A stretch of DNA of 64,000 nt from Fructobacillus apis (GTDB taxonomy: Bacteria > Bacillota > Bacilli > Lactobacillales > Lactobacillaceae), in assembly GCF_023893635.1 (NCBI RefSeq), contig NZ_JAMWYK010000001.1, forward strand, positions 342,472-406,471, read 5' to 3'. Position numbers and translations under genes: made by a program. How positions within the stretch are numbered: the first letter of the stretch is position 1; each line of letters begins with the position of its first letter. The notes under the pieces are model-generated. The model had not been told where the DNA came from and ran no database searches. It saw only the letters and a list, made by a program, of their open reading frames with translations. Below, piece by piece: positions 15,203 through 23,607 of this stretch.

Positions 15203-16639
15203 TTAATCCTTTGTCTTGTACTTCTTCATCATATCAAGCGCTTGCTTGACTGCCTGCTGGTCAACATTATCCTGCTTTTGCTCGTTTTTGGCAAAGGCTG
15301 GTTCCTGCTTTTGGGCACGGTTGGACCAGTTGTTTCGACGTGGCGCTTGGCGGGCGTTCTGCTTACCCTGCGCGCTCTTTTCCTGGTGGGCCTTAATGGC
15401 AGCCACAGCGTCTTCGGCTGACTTCACGCCGGCCTTTGACCAGGAATTCGCGATGGCATCCACGAGGCTGCGCTTCAAATCCGCCTGATCCATGTTCACC
15501 AGCACCTGATAGACCAGGATGTTGATGGCAGGGACGGGCAACGTCTTATGGTCAATCAAATCATTTAAGATTCGGACTTCACCGTTTGTGACGTAGCCGC
15601 GGTTTTGTTCCTTAATCTGGCCAATGAAGTCGATTGGTGAAAGGGAGTTTGCCGCGTCGTACAAACGCTTCAATGCCTTGTTCACATCGGGATTGCTCGT
15701 GGATACTGGCTGCTTGTTCGCTGCTTTCGTTTCTCTTTTAGCGGCAACTCCTTCGGCAGCACCTGCTTCTTCCTTCTTCAAATCAGCCATCTGTTCGGTC
15801 CGGCGTTGGCCGTTCCAGTTCTGACTCAGGTATGACAGGAAGCCCTGCTTGTTCAGCTCGTGGTCATCCAGGTTGATCGAACGGGTTAAGGCCGTGGCCA
15901 TTTCGGATTCGTTCAAGCCATAGAGCACTTGTTGGGCCATGATGAGGTCCTTTTCCTGTTCAAGCTTATCCTTTGTCGTGCCGTGTACGAGTTCGCACAT
16001 GCCGGCCCAGGCAAAATTGACCTTGTTCCAGTCCTCTTTCTTGATGACCGGTGAGTCGTCTTGCAGGGAAACGGCTGGCTTCTGGTTGGCCTCAGGCATT
16101 CCAAAGACCTTCAAGAAGGAAGCAGATTGGTCCTGTTCCTCGTTCAACGGTTGACCCGTGCGTCCTTGATAGCGCTTTGCCAAAGCCAGATAGCGGTCTT
16201 CGCCAACGTAATGGTAAAGCAAACCAGAAAGCAGATCTTCCTTGAAGAAGTCGGCGGCCGACAACGGACGGTTCAGCACATAGCGGTAAGTTTCCTTGCC
16301 CATCAACACGCCCTTGTATGACTTGAGCAATGAAACGGCTTCCAGGGCCTGCTTGGCACGAACGAGGTCCGGCGCCGACATGGAAAGGGAATCCAGAATT
16401 AAGTAGTGGTCCGAAAAGCTAGCACGACCATCCGCTCCAGCAATCGAAACGCTGCTTTGCATACCGTCCGCACCCGCTTCTTCCTCGACCAAGAACTGGT
16501 AGAGAGCATAGGCCTTCGGTCCCAAAAACGGCAGGTAAAGGTTAAAAACCAATCCCAAATCGGCAGCAGAAATCGAGCTCTTGGCGCCTAAGACGAAGGG
16601 CTTACTAGCTTGAAAATCCGTTGTTTGCTGCTCAACCAT
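15203..16639 (-). CDS. dnaB: Replication initiation and membrane attachment protein DnaB (DnaB/DnaD family)
   Basis: A 478-residue primosome component of the Firmicutes type, unrelated to the E. coli DnaB helicase. It has an N-terminal winged-helix region (SISAADLGLVFNLYLPFLGPKAY), a DnaD-like domain around residues 330-400 (ALKRLYDAANSLSPIDFI, ILNDLIDHKTLPVPAINILVYQV) and a basic, Gln-rich C-terminal tail. With DnaD and DnaI it loads the helicase at the origin and at PriA-dependent restart sites. Its ATG directly abuts the stop of coaE at 16640. Confidence 0.9.
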   Translation of the reverse strand: MVEQQTTDFQASKPFVLGAKSSISAADLGLVFNLYLPFLGPKAYALYQFLVEEEAGADGMQSSVSIAGADGRASFSDHYLILDSLSMSAPDLVRAKQALEAVSLLKSYKGVLMGKETYRYVLNRPLSAADFFKEDLLSGLLYHYVGEDRYLALAKRYQGRTGQPLNEEQDQSASFLKVFGMPEANQKPAVSLQDDSPVIKKEDWNKVNFAWAGMCELVHGTTKDKLEQEKDLIMAQQVLYGLNESEMATALTRSINLDDHELNKQGFLSYLSQNWNGQRRTEQMADLKKEEAGAAEGVAAKRETKAANKQPVSTSNPDVNKALKRLYDAANSLSPIDFIGQIKEQNRGYVTNGEVRILNDLIDHKTLPVPAINILVYQVLVNMDQADLKRSLVDAIANSWSKAGVKSAEDAVAAIKAHQEKSAQGKQNARQAPRRNNWSNRAQKQEPAFAKNEQKQDNVDQQAVKQALDMMKKYKTKD

Positions 16640-17239
16640 TTAGTTCTCCTTTAGGTTTTGTAAGTAGGCCTGTACCTGCTTGGTTAATTCTTCTTCGGTG
16701 CCGTTGTTTTCAAAGACAACGTCGGCCTTTGCTTGCTTTTCAGCTGCAGGCATTTGGGACTTGATGCGCGTTTGGGCCGCCCATTCTTCGAGGCCGTCGC
16801 GGGCCATCAAGCGGTCCAGTTGAACGCGTTCGTCGGAAACGACAACAATCACTTCGTCAAACCAGCCGGTTTGATCATAGTTTTGTTCGTAGTACAAAGG
16901 AATCGCACAGAAAACGATTTCTTCGCCCTTCATCCGGAAGAAGGACAAGGAATCTTGAATGCTCGACTCAATCTCCGGTCCGGTGATTGACGTCAACTGC
17001 TTTAACAAGGCCGGGTTGGCAAAGACTTTTTCACCCAGTGCCTTACGGTCCAAAACACCGTTTTTAACGATTTGATTTCCAAAGGCCGCCTTAATTTCTT
17101 CCAGGGTGTGCGTCCCCGGTTCCACGACTTGGCGGGCAACGAGGTCCGCGTCGATTACCTTGTAGCCGGCTTCTCGAATTTCATTTGTCACAAAGGACTT
17201 TCCAGAGGCGATGCCGCCCGTAATGGCAATCACTTTCAT
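16640..17239 (-). CDS. coaE: Dephospho-CoA kinase
   Basis: Final enzyme of CoA synthesis, phosphorylating the 3' hydroxyl of dephospho-CoA with ATP. 199 residues with a P-loop GGIASGKSFV (residues 8-17), the DADLVARQVVEPG substrate segment and a lid region with RLMARDGLEEWAAQTRI. Its ATGA overlaps the stop of the DUF975 gene by four bases, so the two are translationally coupled. mutM-coaE-dnaB-dnaI is the usual order in lactobacilli. Confidence 0.95.
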   Translation of the reverse strand: MKVIAITGGIASGKSFVTNEIREAGYKVIDADLVARQVVEPGTHTLEEIKAAFGNQIVKNGVLDRKALGEKVFANPALLKQLTSITGPEIESSIQDSLSFFRMKGEEIVFCAIPLYYEQNYDQTGWFDEVIVVVSDERVQLDRLMARDGLEEWAAQTRIKSQMPAAEKQAKADVVFENNGTEEELTKQVQAYLQNLKEN

Positions 17240-17946
17240 TGCAGTACTCCTTCAATTGCTTTTGAGAAAACTTGCGTTGAATAAACCACGCGACAAGTAT
17301 TGATGTATGGCGTAATCCAGATATAGGCGAGCCCAAGCGTCATGATGCCGACCAAGTGCCAGCCGATAAAGGACAGTTCGAGCAAGAATAACTCGCGCTT
17401 GCGACCGCTCATGACACGACGTGAAATCGTGATGTAGTCCGTGAGCGAATTCTGCTTGCGGTCAAAGAGCAAATCCATCTTGTAGGCGTAATACGTTTGC
17501 GAATACGAAAACATTTTGACAAGGGCTGGCAAAGTCAAAAACGACCAGAAAAAGAGGAGGATTTTCTGAACAAAGGCGAGCAAAAAGGCCGGGAAAAAAA
17601 CCTTGAATGAGAACCCTTGCAAACCAGACGCCCAGGACAGCTTACGGTCGGGTTTCTGGAAGGCGTCGATGATGGACCACTTTGCTGACCAGGAAACCAA
17701 AAGACCAAGCGCACCGGAAACCGTCCGTGAGAAGTAAAGGTCGGCACCGGAATCATGGACACCGGAGCGGCTTAGAACAAAGCCCTTGTAGAACATGTAG
17801 ACGGTGAAGGCGAGCATCCCCGTCTTTACCAACTGGAACAAGATGATGGGCCAGGTTGCCTGGAGTCCCTTCTTGAAGTGTTCTTTCAATTGTTTTTTGG
17901 CGGTTACTTTAACGCGTTTTCTTGAAATGGGTTCAACTTTTAGCAT
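17236..17946 (-). CDS. DUF975 family membrane protein
   Basis: A 236-residue membrane protein with about five to six hydrophobic helices. The C-terminal block RELFLLELSFIGWHLVGIMTLGLAYIWITPY is the DUF975 signature (F-x-L-S-F-I-G-W). The role of the family is unknown. It sits between mutM and coaE, where many relatives have no gene, overlapping coaE by four bases. No ribosome binding site is visible, so it may depend on coupling with mutM, whose stop is 12 bases upstream. A second DUF975 gene lies at 29310. Confidence 0.8.
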   Translation of the reverse strand: MLKVEPISRKRVKVTAKKQLKEHFKKGLQATWPIILFQLVKTGMLAFTVYMFYKGFVLSRSGVHDSGADLYFSRTVSGALGLLVSWSAKWSIIDAFQKPDRKLSWASGLQGFSFKVFFPAFLLAFVQKILLFFWSFLTLPALVKMFSYSQTYYAYKMDLLFDRKQNSLTDYITISRRVMSGRKRELFLLELSFIGWHLVGIMTLGLAYIWITPYINTCRVVYSTQVFSKAIEGVLQ

Positions 17947-17958
17947 AGGTGTATCGTT

Positions 17959-18789
17959 TTACTTTTTCTTTTGGCATTTTGGACAGAACGTCGTGCCTCG
18001 CTGGCCCACCTTGATTTTCTCGAGGGGCGTTTCGCAGCGACGGCAAGGCAGCTTAGCACGTCCGTATACGTCGAGTTCGTTTTGGAATTTGCCGACTTCG
18101 CCAAAGACGTTGGAGAAGGAGTGAACCGTCGTTCCGTGGTGCTTTGTGGCGCGGGCAATTTCGCTGATGATGTTTTCGCGCAGCTCGCGAATTTTTTGAG
18201 CCGAGATTTTGTCCGTTGTGGTCTCCGGGTGGATCCGAGTCTGCCAAAGGACTTCGTCGGTGTAGATGTTTCCAAGACCGGCAATGTTGGACTGGTCGAG
18301 CAAGAAGGGCTTAATCAAACGCTTGGATTTCTTGAAGATTTGCTTCATGTAGTCCAGGCTCAAATCTTCCTCGGTTGGTTCTGGACCAAGGTCTTTTAAA
18401 CCGGAAACCTGGGTCAGTTCGTCGCCTGTTTTCACCAAGGTCATGCGTCCAAAACGACGGGTGTCGTTATAAAAGAGAACGCGGTCGTCCTTCAAAGTGA
18501 AAATGACTTCGGTGTGCTTGTGGGGCGTTGCCCCTTTTGGTTCCACCGAGTACTGCCCTTCCATGCGGAGATGGGAAACGATGGTTTGATCACCAGAAAG
18601 GCGGAATAACAGGTACTTACCGCGCCGTTCGATGGCTTCGATTGTTTTTCCGACAGGTTCTTCTTGGAAGGCCTTCAAATCGGAAGTGACCGCCTTTGGA
18701 TAAGGCAGGTCGACTTTTTCGATGATGGCTTCTTTCACCAGGGCGGTGAGGCCGCGGCGAACCGTTTCGACTTCGGGTAATTCAGGCAT
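17959..18789 (-). CDS. mutM: Formamidopyrimidine-DNA glycosylase
   Basis: Removes 8-oxoguanine and ring-opened purines from DNA and nicks the abasic site. The protein begins MPELPEVETVRRGL, with the catalytic Pro after the initiator Met and Glu at position 3. It has HLRMEGQY, and a C-terminal zinc finger with CRRCETP and CPKC. The frame extends 57 codons further upstream, but GGAGG before the ATG at 18789 and the need for Pro at the mature N-terminus fix the start; this gives 276 residues, the family norm. First gene of the operon. Confidence 0.95.
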   Translation of the reverse strand: MPELPEVETVRRGLTALVKEAIIEKVDLPYPKAVTSDLKAFQEEPVGKTIEAIERRGKYLLFRLSGDQTIVSHLRMEGQYSVEPKGATPHKHTEVIFTLKDDRVLFYNDTRRFGRMTLVKTGDELTQVSGLKDLGPEPTEEDLSLDYMKQIFKKSKRLIKPFLLDQSNIAGLGNIYTDEVLWQTRIHPETTTDKISAQKIRELRENIISEIARATKHHGTTVHSFSNVFGEVGKFQNELDVYGRAKLPCRRCETPLEKIKVGQRGTTFCPKCQKKK

Positions 18790-19066
18790 CTTCTTCCCTC
18801 CGTTAGGCAGCTTCTTCAAGCTTTTTTCGTCCATAAACGACAAAAAATGCGTTGAGTGTATACCTTCATATTTTAGCATAGCACCGTACAAAGCGCAGTT
18901 TTCTGAGCGCTGCTTTTTCTGGTCCGTCGTCTTCTTGCCGAAGTCAATTTTCCATTTCAAATCAGAAAAGAAAACATCCGTGACAAAATTACAAAATAAT
19001 CATAAAATGTAAAACAATGACTAGATAACAATTTCCTCCCCACTGAAAAACAGATAAGGTCAAGAC

Positions 19067-20371
19067 ATGAAAACAGAAAGCAACACCGAGCAGCAACCAA
19101 AAGCAGCCAAAATGGGTTTCATTTCCCTGATTCTATTCGGGATCAACGCCATCATCGGATCAGGAATCTTCCTGCTGCCCTCAACGGGTATGAAGTTGTT
19201 CGGGCCGGCCAGCATTCTGGTCCTCCTCTTCGATGCGGTCTTAGCATTCTGTATCGCCATTTGTTTTGCGGAATGTGCGTCCTACTTTAAGGAAACGGGT
19301 GGTGCTTACGTCTATGCCCGTGAGGCCTTCGGGCGCTTCGTTGGTTACGAGGTTGGTTTCGTGACTTGGGCCATTTGGATCATCGCGGAAGGAACAATGT
19401 ACACGGCCTTCGCAACGGCCCTTGGAGGAATCTTCCCAGCACTCGGAACCCCGGCGGACAAGACAATCATCATCGTCTGCCTCTACTTGTTCTTGATCAC
19501 CTTGAACGTTTCGGGGGTTCGGATGGCGACGATTTTGTCCAACGTGATTACGGTTGGAAAGCTGACGCCAATCATCTTGGTCATCGTGGTTGGCCTCTTC
19601 TTCATGAAGCCAGCACACTTTGACCCCTTCTTTGTGACAAAGTTGGCGACGGTGCCGAACTTCGCGACGGCGGCCATCACGCTCTTCTACATCTTCTCCG
19701 GATTCGAGCGCGTGGTCATCACCGCGGGTGACATGAAGAACGCACAAAAGAACCTGCCAAGGGCGTTGTTGATTTCACTGGCAACTGTCGTGACGGTCTA
19801 CATCCTCGTGATGGTGACGTCAATCGGTGTCTTGGGTGACCGTCTGGCAACGTCAACGGTGCCGTTGAAAGATACGTTCCAGGCCATCGCCGGAAACTTC
19901 GGTGGGAACATCATCGCGATTGGAACGTTGCTTTCAATCGGTGGTATCTGTATTGCGTCATCGTTCGTGTCACCCCGTTCCGGTGTGGCCTTGTCCGATA
20001 ACAAGATGATGCCAAGTGTCCTGCAGAAGCGTAACAAGAAGCAGGCGCCGTACGTCGCCATCTTGATTTCGGGAACGGCTTCGTTGGTCATCGCCCTCTC
20101 CGGTTCGTTTGCGGTCCTCGCCCAGATTTCAGCGGTGTCCCGTTTCGCGCAGTTCATCCCAACAATCTTGGCTGTCCTGGTCTTCCGCAAAAAGTTCGGC
20201 GACAAGGAAGGCGGCTTCAAGGCGCCGTTTGGTCCGCTCATTCCGGTCGTGGCCTTGCTCGCTTCGCTCTGGTTGCTCAGCCACGTGAGTCCAGCCAACT
20301 TGATTTGGGGACTCGGCGCCTTGCTCTTGGCCGTGCCATTCTACTTCTTAACGAAAAAAGCCCAGGGTTAA
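19067..20371 (+). CDS. APC-superfamily amino acid permease
   Basis: A 434-residue membrane transporter with 12 predicted helices. It begins with the substrate-binding unwound helix motif LFGINAIIGSGIFLLP (about residues 22-37). The segment GGAYVYAREAFGRFVGY (about 77-93) is also typical of the superfamily. It probably imports or exchanges an amino acid with protons. AAGGT precedes the ATG. It stands alone between mutM (divergent) and a DEAD-box gene (convergent). The substrate is not predictable from sequence. Confidence 0.85.
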   Translation: MKTESNTEQQPKAAKMGFISLILFGINAIIGSGIFLLPSTGMKLFGPASILVLLFDAVLAFCIAICFAECASYFKETGGAYVYAREAFGRFVGYEVGFVTWAIWIIAEGTMYTAFATALGGIFPALGTPADKTIIIVCLYLFLITLNVSGVRMATILSNVITVGKLTPIILVIVVGLFFMKPAHFDPFFVTKLATVPNFATAAITLFYIFSGFERVVITAGDMKNAQKNLPRALLISLATVVTVYILVMVTSIGVLGDRLATSTVPLKDTFQAIAGNFGGNIIAIGTLLSIGGICIASSFVSPRSGVALSDNKMMPSVLQKRNKKQAPYVAILISGTASLVIALSGSFAVLAQISAVSRFAQFIPTILAVLVFRKKFGDKEGGFKAPFGPLIPVVALLASLWLLSHVSPANLIWGLGALLLAVPFYFLTKKAQG

Positions 20372-20380
20372 TCGCCCATC

Positions 20381-20412
20381 AAAAAAGCCACGCTTTTCTG
20401 CGTGGCTTTTTG
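20381..20412. terminator. Bidirectional terminator, permease / DEAD-box helicase
   Basis: AAAAGCCACGC-TTTTCT-GCGTGGCTTTTT between two convergent genes. Confidence 0.85.
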
Positions 20413-20413
20413 T

Positions 20414-21841
20414 TTAGTCTCTTTTTTCAGCCCATTTTGGCTTACCCTTATTTTTCTTCTTGCGGGCTTGGTGCTTTTGCTTCACCTTCTTTTGTGCCAA
20501 TGGATCATTTGCCTTACGTGCGGCAGCCTTGCGGGAAGCAAAGCCTTGTCCGGGTTTCTTCACGGAAGAATCGCCCTTCTTGGCCACACCCTTGGCCGAG
20601 CTCTTAGCTTGAGCACGTTGGCCCGGCTTTTCCTTCTTCGTTGAAGCGATGGAAACGGGCGCTGGTTCGTCGTCGATTCGGCCTTCGAAACGTTCGTCAG
20701 CACCCTTGCGACGAGCAAGTTCACGGCGTGCGACCGCAGCGGCTTTCGTCTTCTTGTCGTCCACGGAGGCCCAGGAGAACTTGTCCAAGTCCAACTCGTC
20801 GGGCAGGTACTGCTTCAACAAGCGGATGTCGTGGTCGTTTCCAAGTGTCAGGACCTGACCAGCCATTCCCGCCCGTCCGGTACGACCAGAACGGTGCAGG
20901 TAGGCCGTCAAATTGCGTGGTACCTGGGCGTTCACAACTAATGGCAAGCCGGTGATGTCGAGTCCACGACCAGCCACGTCCGTGGCCAAGAGCAAGTCCA
21001 ACTTCCCCTTCTTAAAGGCCTGCAAAGCGTCGGCGCGCTTCAAGTGGGACTTCTCGTTGTTTCCAACGGACATCACGGAAGCGTGTTCGTGACGCAAAGC
21101 AGCCTGCGCGGCAACCAGCGCGTTGATGGAGTTAAAGAACACCAAGGCTTGAACGTGGCGACGGGCCAGCTCAATCAACACTTTGTGGCTGGCGCGGGCA
21201 TCGACGTGCAGGTAAGTGTGCGCGATTTCCTTTGGTGATTGTTGCCCAACGGAAACCGGCTTCACGGATTGACCAAAGAGTTCTTGAACCCAGGCCAAAT
21301 CGACACCAGAAGTGGCGGAAAAGAGCGTGACCTGCTTCAAGTTTGGCAGGTTGTCGGCCAACTTTTCCAAATCTTCACGGTGCTCGTCTGTCAACGTAGC
21401 GTCGGCTTCATCAACGACCAACATTGAGAAGTTGTTCGTCTTCAAAGCCTTTCCGTCGATCATCGTTTGGATACGTCCAAGCGTTCCAACAACCACGGCC
21501 GGCTTTTCCTTCTTCAGCTTGTCGGCCTGGCGCTTTCCGTTGGCCCCACCAATCAAGGCGGCGACCTTCACACCAACCAATGCTGCGTAGGGACGGATGA
21601 CCTGGGCCAACTGCGCGCCCAATTCCTGGGACGGTGCCAAGATCAAGAGCTGGTGTCCCTTCTTGTCCAAGTCCAAGCGGGAAAGCAGTGGCAAGGCAAA
21701 GGCCAGTGTCTTTCCGGAACCGGTTGGTGCCAGTCCAAAGAGGGATTCACCGTCCGCTAACCGTTCGAAGAGCGCCTCTTGAATGGGTGTTTTTGTCGCA
21801 AAGTTCTTCTCAAACTCCGCTTGTAATTCGGGTAAAATCAT
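20414..21841 (-). CDS. DEAD-box ATP-dependent RNA helicase
   Basis: 475 residues. Motif I APTGSGKT (about residue 40), motif II VVDEAD, motif III SAT and motif VI HRSGRTGRAG place it in the DEAD-box family, which remodels RNA and ribosome assembly intermediates. The C-terminal 100 residues are very rich in Lys, Arg and Ala (KKNKGKPKWAEKR at the end), a likely RNA-binding tail as in CshA/CshB-type proteins. The start is the ATG at 21841 with GGAG seven bases before it; the frame extends ten codons further without support. It could be the CshB-type helicase, but I do not assign a symbol. Confidence 0.9.
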   Translation of the reverse strand: MILPELQAEFEKNFATKTPIQEALFERLADGESLFGLAPTGSGKTLAFALPLLSRLDLDKKGHQLLILAPSQELGAQLAQVIRPYAALVGVKVAALIGGANGKRQADKLKKEKPAVVVGTLGRIQTMIDGKALKTNNFSMLVVDEADATLTDEHREDLEKLADNLPNLKQVTLFSATSGVDLAWVQELFGQSVKPVSVGQQSPKEIAHTYLHVDARASHKVLIELARRHVQALVFFNSINALVAAQAALRHEHASVMSVGNNEKSHLKRADALQAFKKGKLDLLLATDVAGRGLDITGLPLVVNAQVPRNLTAYLHRSGRTGRAGMAGQVLTLGNDHDIRLLKQYLPDELDLDKFSWASVDDKKTKAAAVARRELARRKGADERFEGRIDDEPAPVSIASTKKEKPGQRAQAKSSAKGVAKKGDSSVKKPGQGFASRKAAARKANDPLAQKKVKQKHQARKKKNKGKPKWAEKRD

Positions 21842-21892
21842 ATCGTTCTCCAGAAAGGATGACGTCGTCACCCTTTTTCAAAATCATTATAT

Positions 21893-21938
21893 CAAAGTCA
21901 GAACCGACCAGGCCCCATCGCCCCCGCTTCTGACTTTA
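21893..21938 (+). repeat. Intergenic repeat family copy D (best inverted ends)
   Basis: AAAGTCAGAACCGACCAGG at one end and TTCTGACTTT at the other. AAAGTCAGAA/TTCTGACTTT is a perfect 10-base inverted repeat around a C-rich interior. It lies between the DEAD-box gene's start and the obgE terminator. Confidence 0.65.
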
Positions 21939-21944
21939 TCCTGC

Positions 21945-21972
21945 TAAAAAAACCTGGTCGCCCAGGTTTTTT
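21945..21972 (-). terminator. Terminator of obgE
   Basis: AAAAAACCTGG-TCG-CCCAGGTTTTTT, immediately after the obgE stop. Confidence 0.85.
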
Positions 21973-21973
21973 C

Positions 21974-23293
21974 TTAATCAGAATATTCAAAGACAAAGTT
22001 TGTGTTGTTCACGCGAACGTCGTCGCCGTCCTTGGCACCGGCGTCACGGAGCATTTGGTCAACACCCATGTGGCGCATCTGACGGGCAAAGCGCATAACG
22101 GTCGCTTCACGCTGCAAGTTGGTCATGGCGGCCAACTTTTCGACTTCTGGACCAGAAATCATCCAGCACTCGTACTCAGAATCCCAGTCGACTGAAAGGT
22201 CAGGCTTGTCTTCTTCGAACTTGTAAACCTTCTCGTTTTCGTTTGCTTCTTCTTGCACCTTGTAGGCTTCGGCAACCGGTGCCTTGTCCAAGACGTTAGC
22301 GGTTTCACGCAAGAGTTCGTCCACGCCCTTGTGGGTCACAGCAGAGATAGCCATGATTTCAGGCGTTTCCTTCAAACCAGAGTCGGCCTTTACCTGCTTC
22401 ACGAATTCTTCAAAGAATGCTTCGGAGTCAGGCATGTCCATCTTGGTAGCCACAACGATTTGTGGACGGTCCAAAATCGTTGGATCGTATTGTTCCAACT
22501 CAGTCAAAATCTTACGGTACTGCGTGTAAGGATCTTGACCTTCGATTCCAGACATGTCAACCAAGTGGAGAATGACACGGGTACGTTCGACGTGGCGGAG
22601 GAACTGGAATCCCAGTCCAACACCTTCGGACGCCCCTTCAATCAATCCTGGCAAGTCCGCCATGACGAAGTCACGGTCGTCAGAAAGACGCACCATTCCG
22701 ATGTTTGGATCAATCGTTGTAAAGTGGTAGGCCGCAATCTTTGGCTTTGCGTTTGATACAACGGAAAGCAAAGTGGACTTACCAGCGGATGGGAAACCAA
22801 CCAGACCGACGTCGGCCAAAACCCGCATCTCCATCTTGATGTTACGGATTTGTCCTGGTTCCCCGTTTTCAGAAAGTTCAGGAGCAGGGTTTGCTGGCGT
22901 GGCGAAGTGGATGTTTCCACGTCCACCGCGACCACCGCGGGCAACCAAGAGCGTTTGGCCATCGTAGACCATGTCGCCCAAGATTTCACCAGTGTCCGCG
23001 TCCGAAACAATCGTTCCTTGCGGCACCTTGATGATGCGGTCTTCGGCTGAAGCCCCAGTCATCCCCTTTGTTCCACCCTTACCACCGGCTTGCGCCTTAA
23101 AGTGGCGGTTGTAACGAAAGTCCATCAGCGTACGGAGTCCTTCGTCAACCTTCAAGATGATGGAACCTCCATGGCCACCATCCCCTCCAAAGGGACCACC
23201 CATGGCAACAAACTTTTCGTGACGGAAGGAGACGATTCCGTCGCCTCCCTTTCCGGCTTTTAATTCAACTTGTGCTTGGTCAACGAATGCCAT
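21974..23293 (-). CDS. obgE: GTPase ObgE/CgtA
   Basis: An essential ribosome-associated GTPase linked to 50S assembly and the stringent response. The 439-residue protein has the glycine-rich Obg domain first ([29 protein letters not shown]). The G domain follows with P-loop [11 protein letters not shown] (about residue 165), switch [14 protein letters not shown] and NKMD-equivalent ATKMDMP, and a C-terminal OCT domain (from about 350). AGGAG precedes the ATG. Confidence 0.95.
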   Translation of the reverse strand: MAFVDQAQVELKAGKGGDGIVSFRHEKFVAMGGPFGGDGGHGGSIILKVDEGLRTLMDFRYNRHFKAQAGGKGGTKGMTGASAEDRIIKVPQGTIVSDADTGEILGDMVYDGQTLLVARGGRGGRGNIHFATPANPAPELSENGEPGQIRNIKMEMRVLADVGLVGFPSAGKSTLLSVVSNAKPKIAAYHFTTIDPNIGMVRLSDDRDFVMADLPGLIEGASEGVGLGFQFLRHVERTRVILHLVDMSGIEGQDPYTQYRKILTELEQYDPTILDRPQIVVATKMDMPDSEAFFEEFVKQVKADSGLKETPEIMAISAVTHKGVDELLRETANVLDKAPVAEAYKVQEEANENEKVYKFEEDKPDLSVDWDSEYECWMISGPEVEKLAAMTNLQREATVMRFARQMRHMGVDQMLRDAGAKDGDDVRVNNTNFVFEYSD

Positions 23294-23418
23294 GAACCGG
23301 TTTCTCCTTTTTCTTTCTTAAATCGTACTTCAGACATATAAGTTTAACACAGAAGCGCCTGCTTGACTAGCTGAAAAGTAGCAATATGACTTTAATTATA
23401 CGCCTTACATCGCAAATG

Positions 23419-23457
23419 AAAAAGGTTCTAAAGAAAAGTTTTTCATACTTTAGAACC
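23419..23457 (-). terminator. Terminator downstream of uvrC
   Basis: Long stem GGTTCTAAAG / CTTTAGAACC with a 14-base loop, followed by T5 on the minus strand. It lies 150 bases past the uvrC stop. Confidence 0.65.
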
Positions 23458-23542
23458 CTTCATTATTGTTTATTATGTTGCGTGGCTTTTGACCGAAAAC
23501 GGCGCTGTTCTTTCTAAAATCAGCCATCTTTTCGACCGTTTC

Positions 23543-23564
23543 AAAAGTCCGACCCGACCCTGCC
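23543..23564 (+). repeat. Intergenic repeat family copy E (5' half only)
   Basis: AAAAGTCCGACCCGACCCTG matches the left end of the family, but no matching GACTTT end follows before uvrC. Confidence 0.5.
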
Positions 23565-23607
23565 AATTTTCACCAGCACGGTTCGACGCACCCGCCACCT
23601 TCCAACC

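Larger units (their letters stand above)
23294..23607. other. uvrC-obgE intergenic region
   Basis: 314 bases without a supportable gene. It holds the uvrC terminator (23419-23457), repeat copy E (23543-23564) and the obgE upstream region. Confidence 0.5.

Noticed and set aside
17525-17550. AAAGTCAAAAACGACC inside the DUF975 gene as another repeat family copy
   Set aside because: It lies within a coding region, lacks the CCGACC core and GACTTT end, and fits the reading frame; probably chance.
22253-22756. 167-codon plus-strand frame opposite obgE
   Set aside because: Antisense shadow of a certain gene; no ribosome binding site or promoter.
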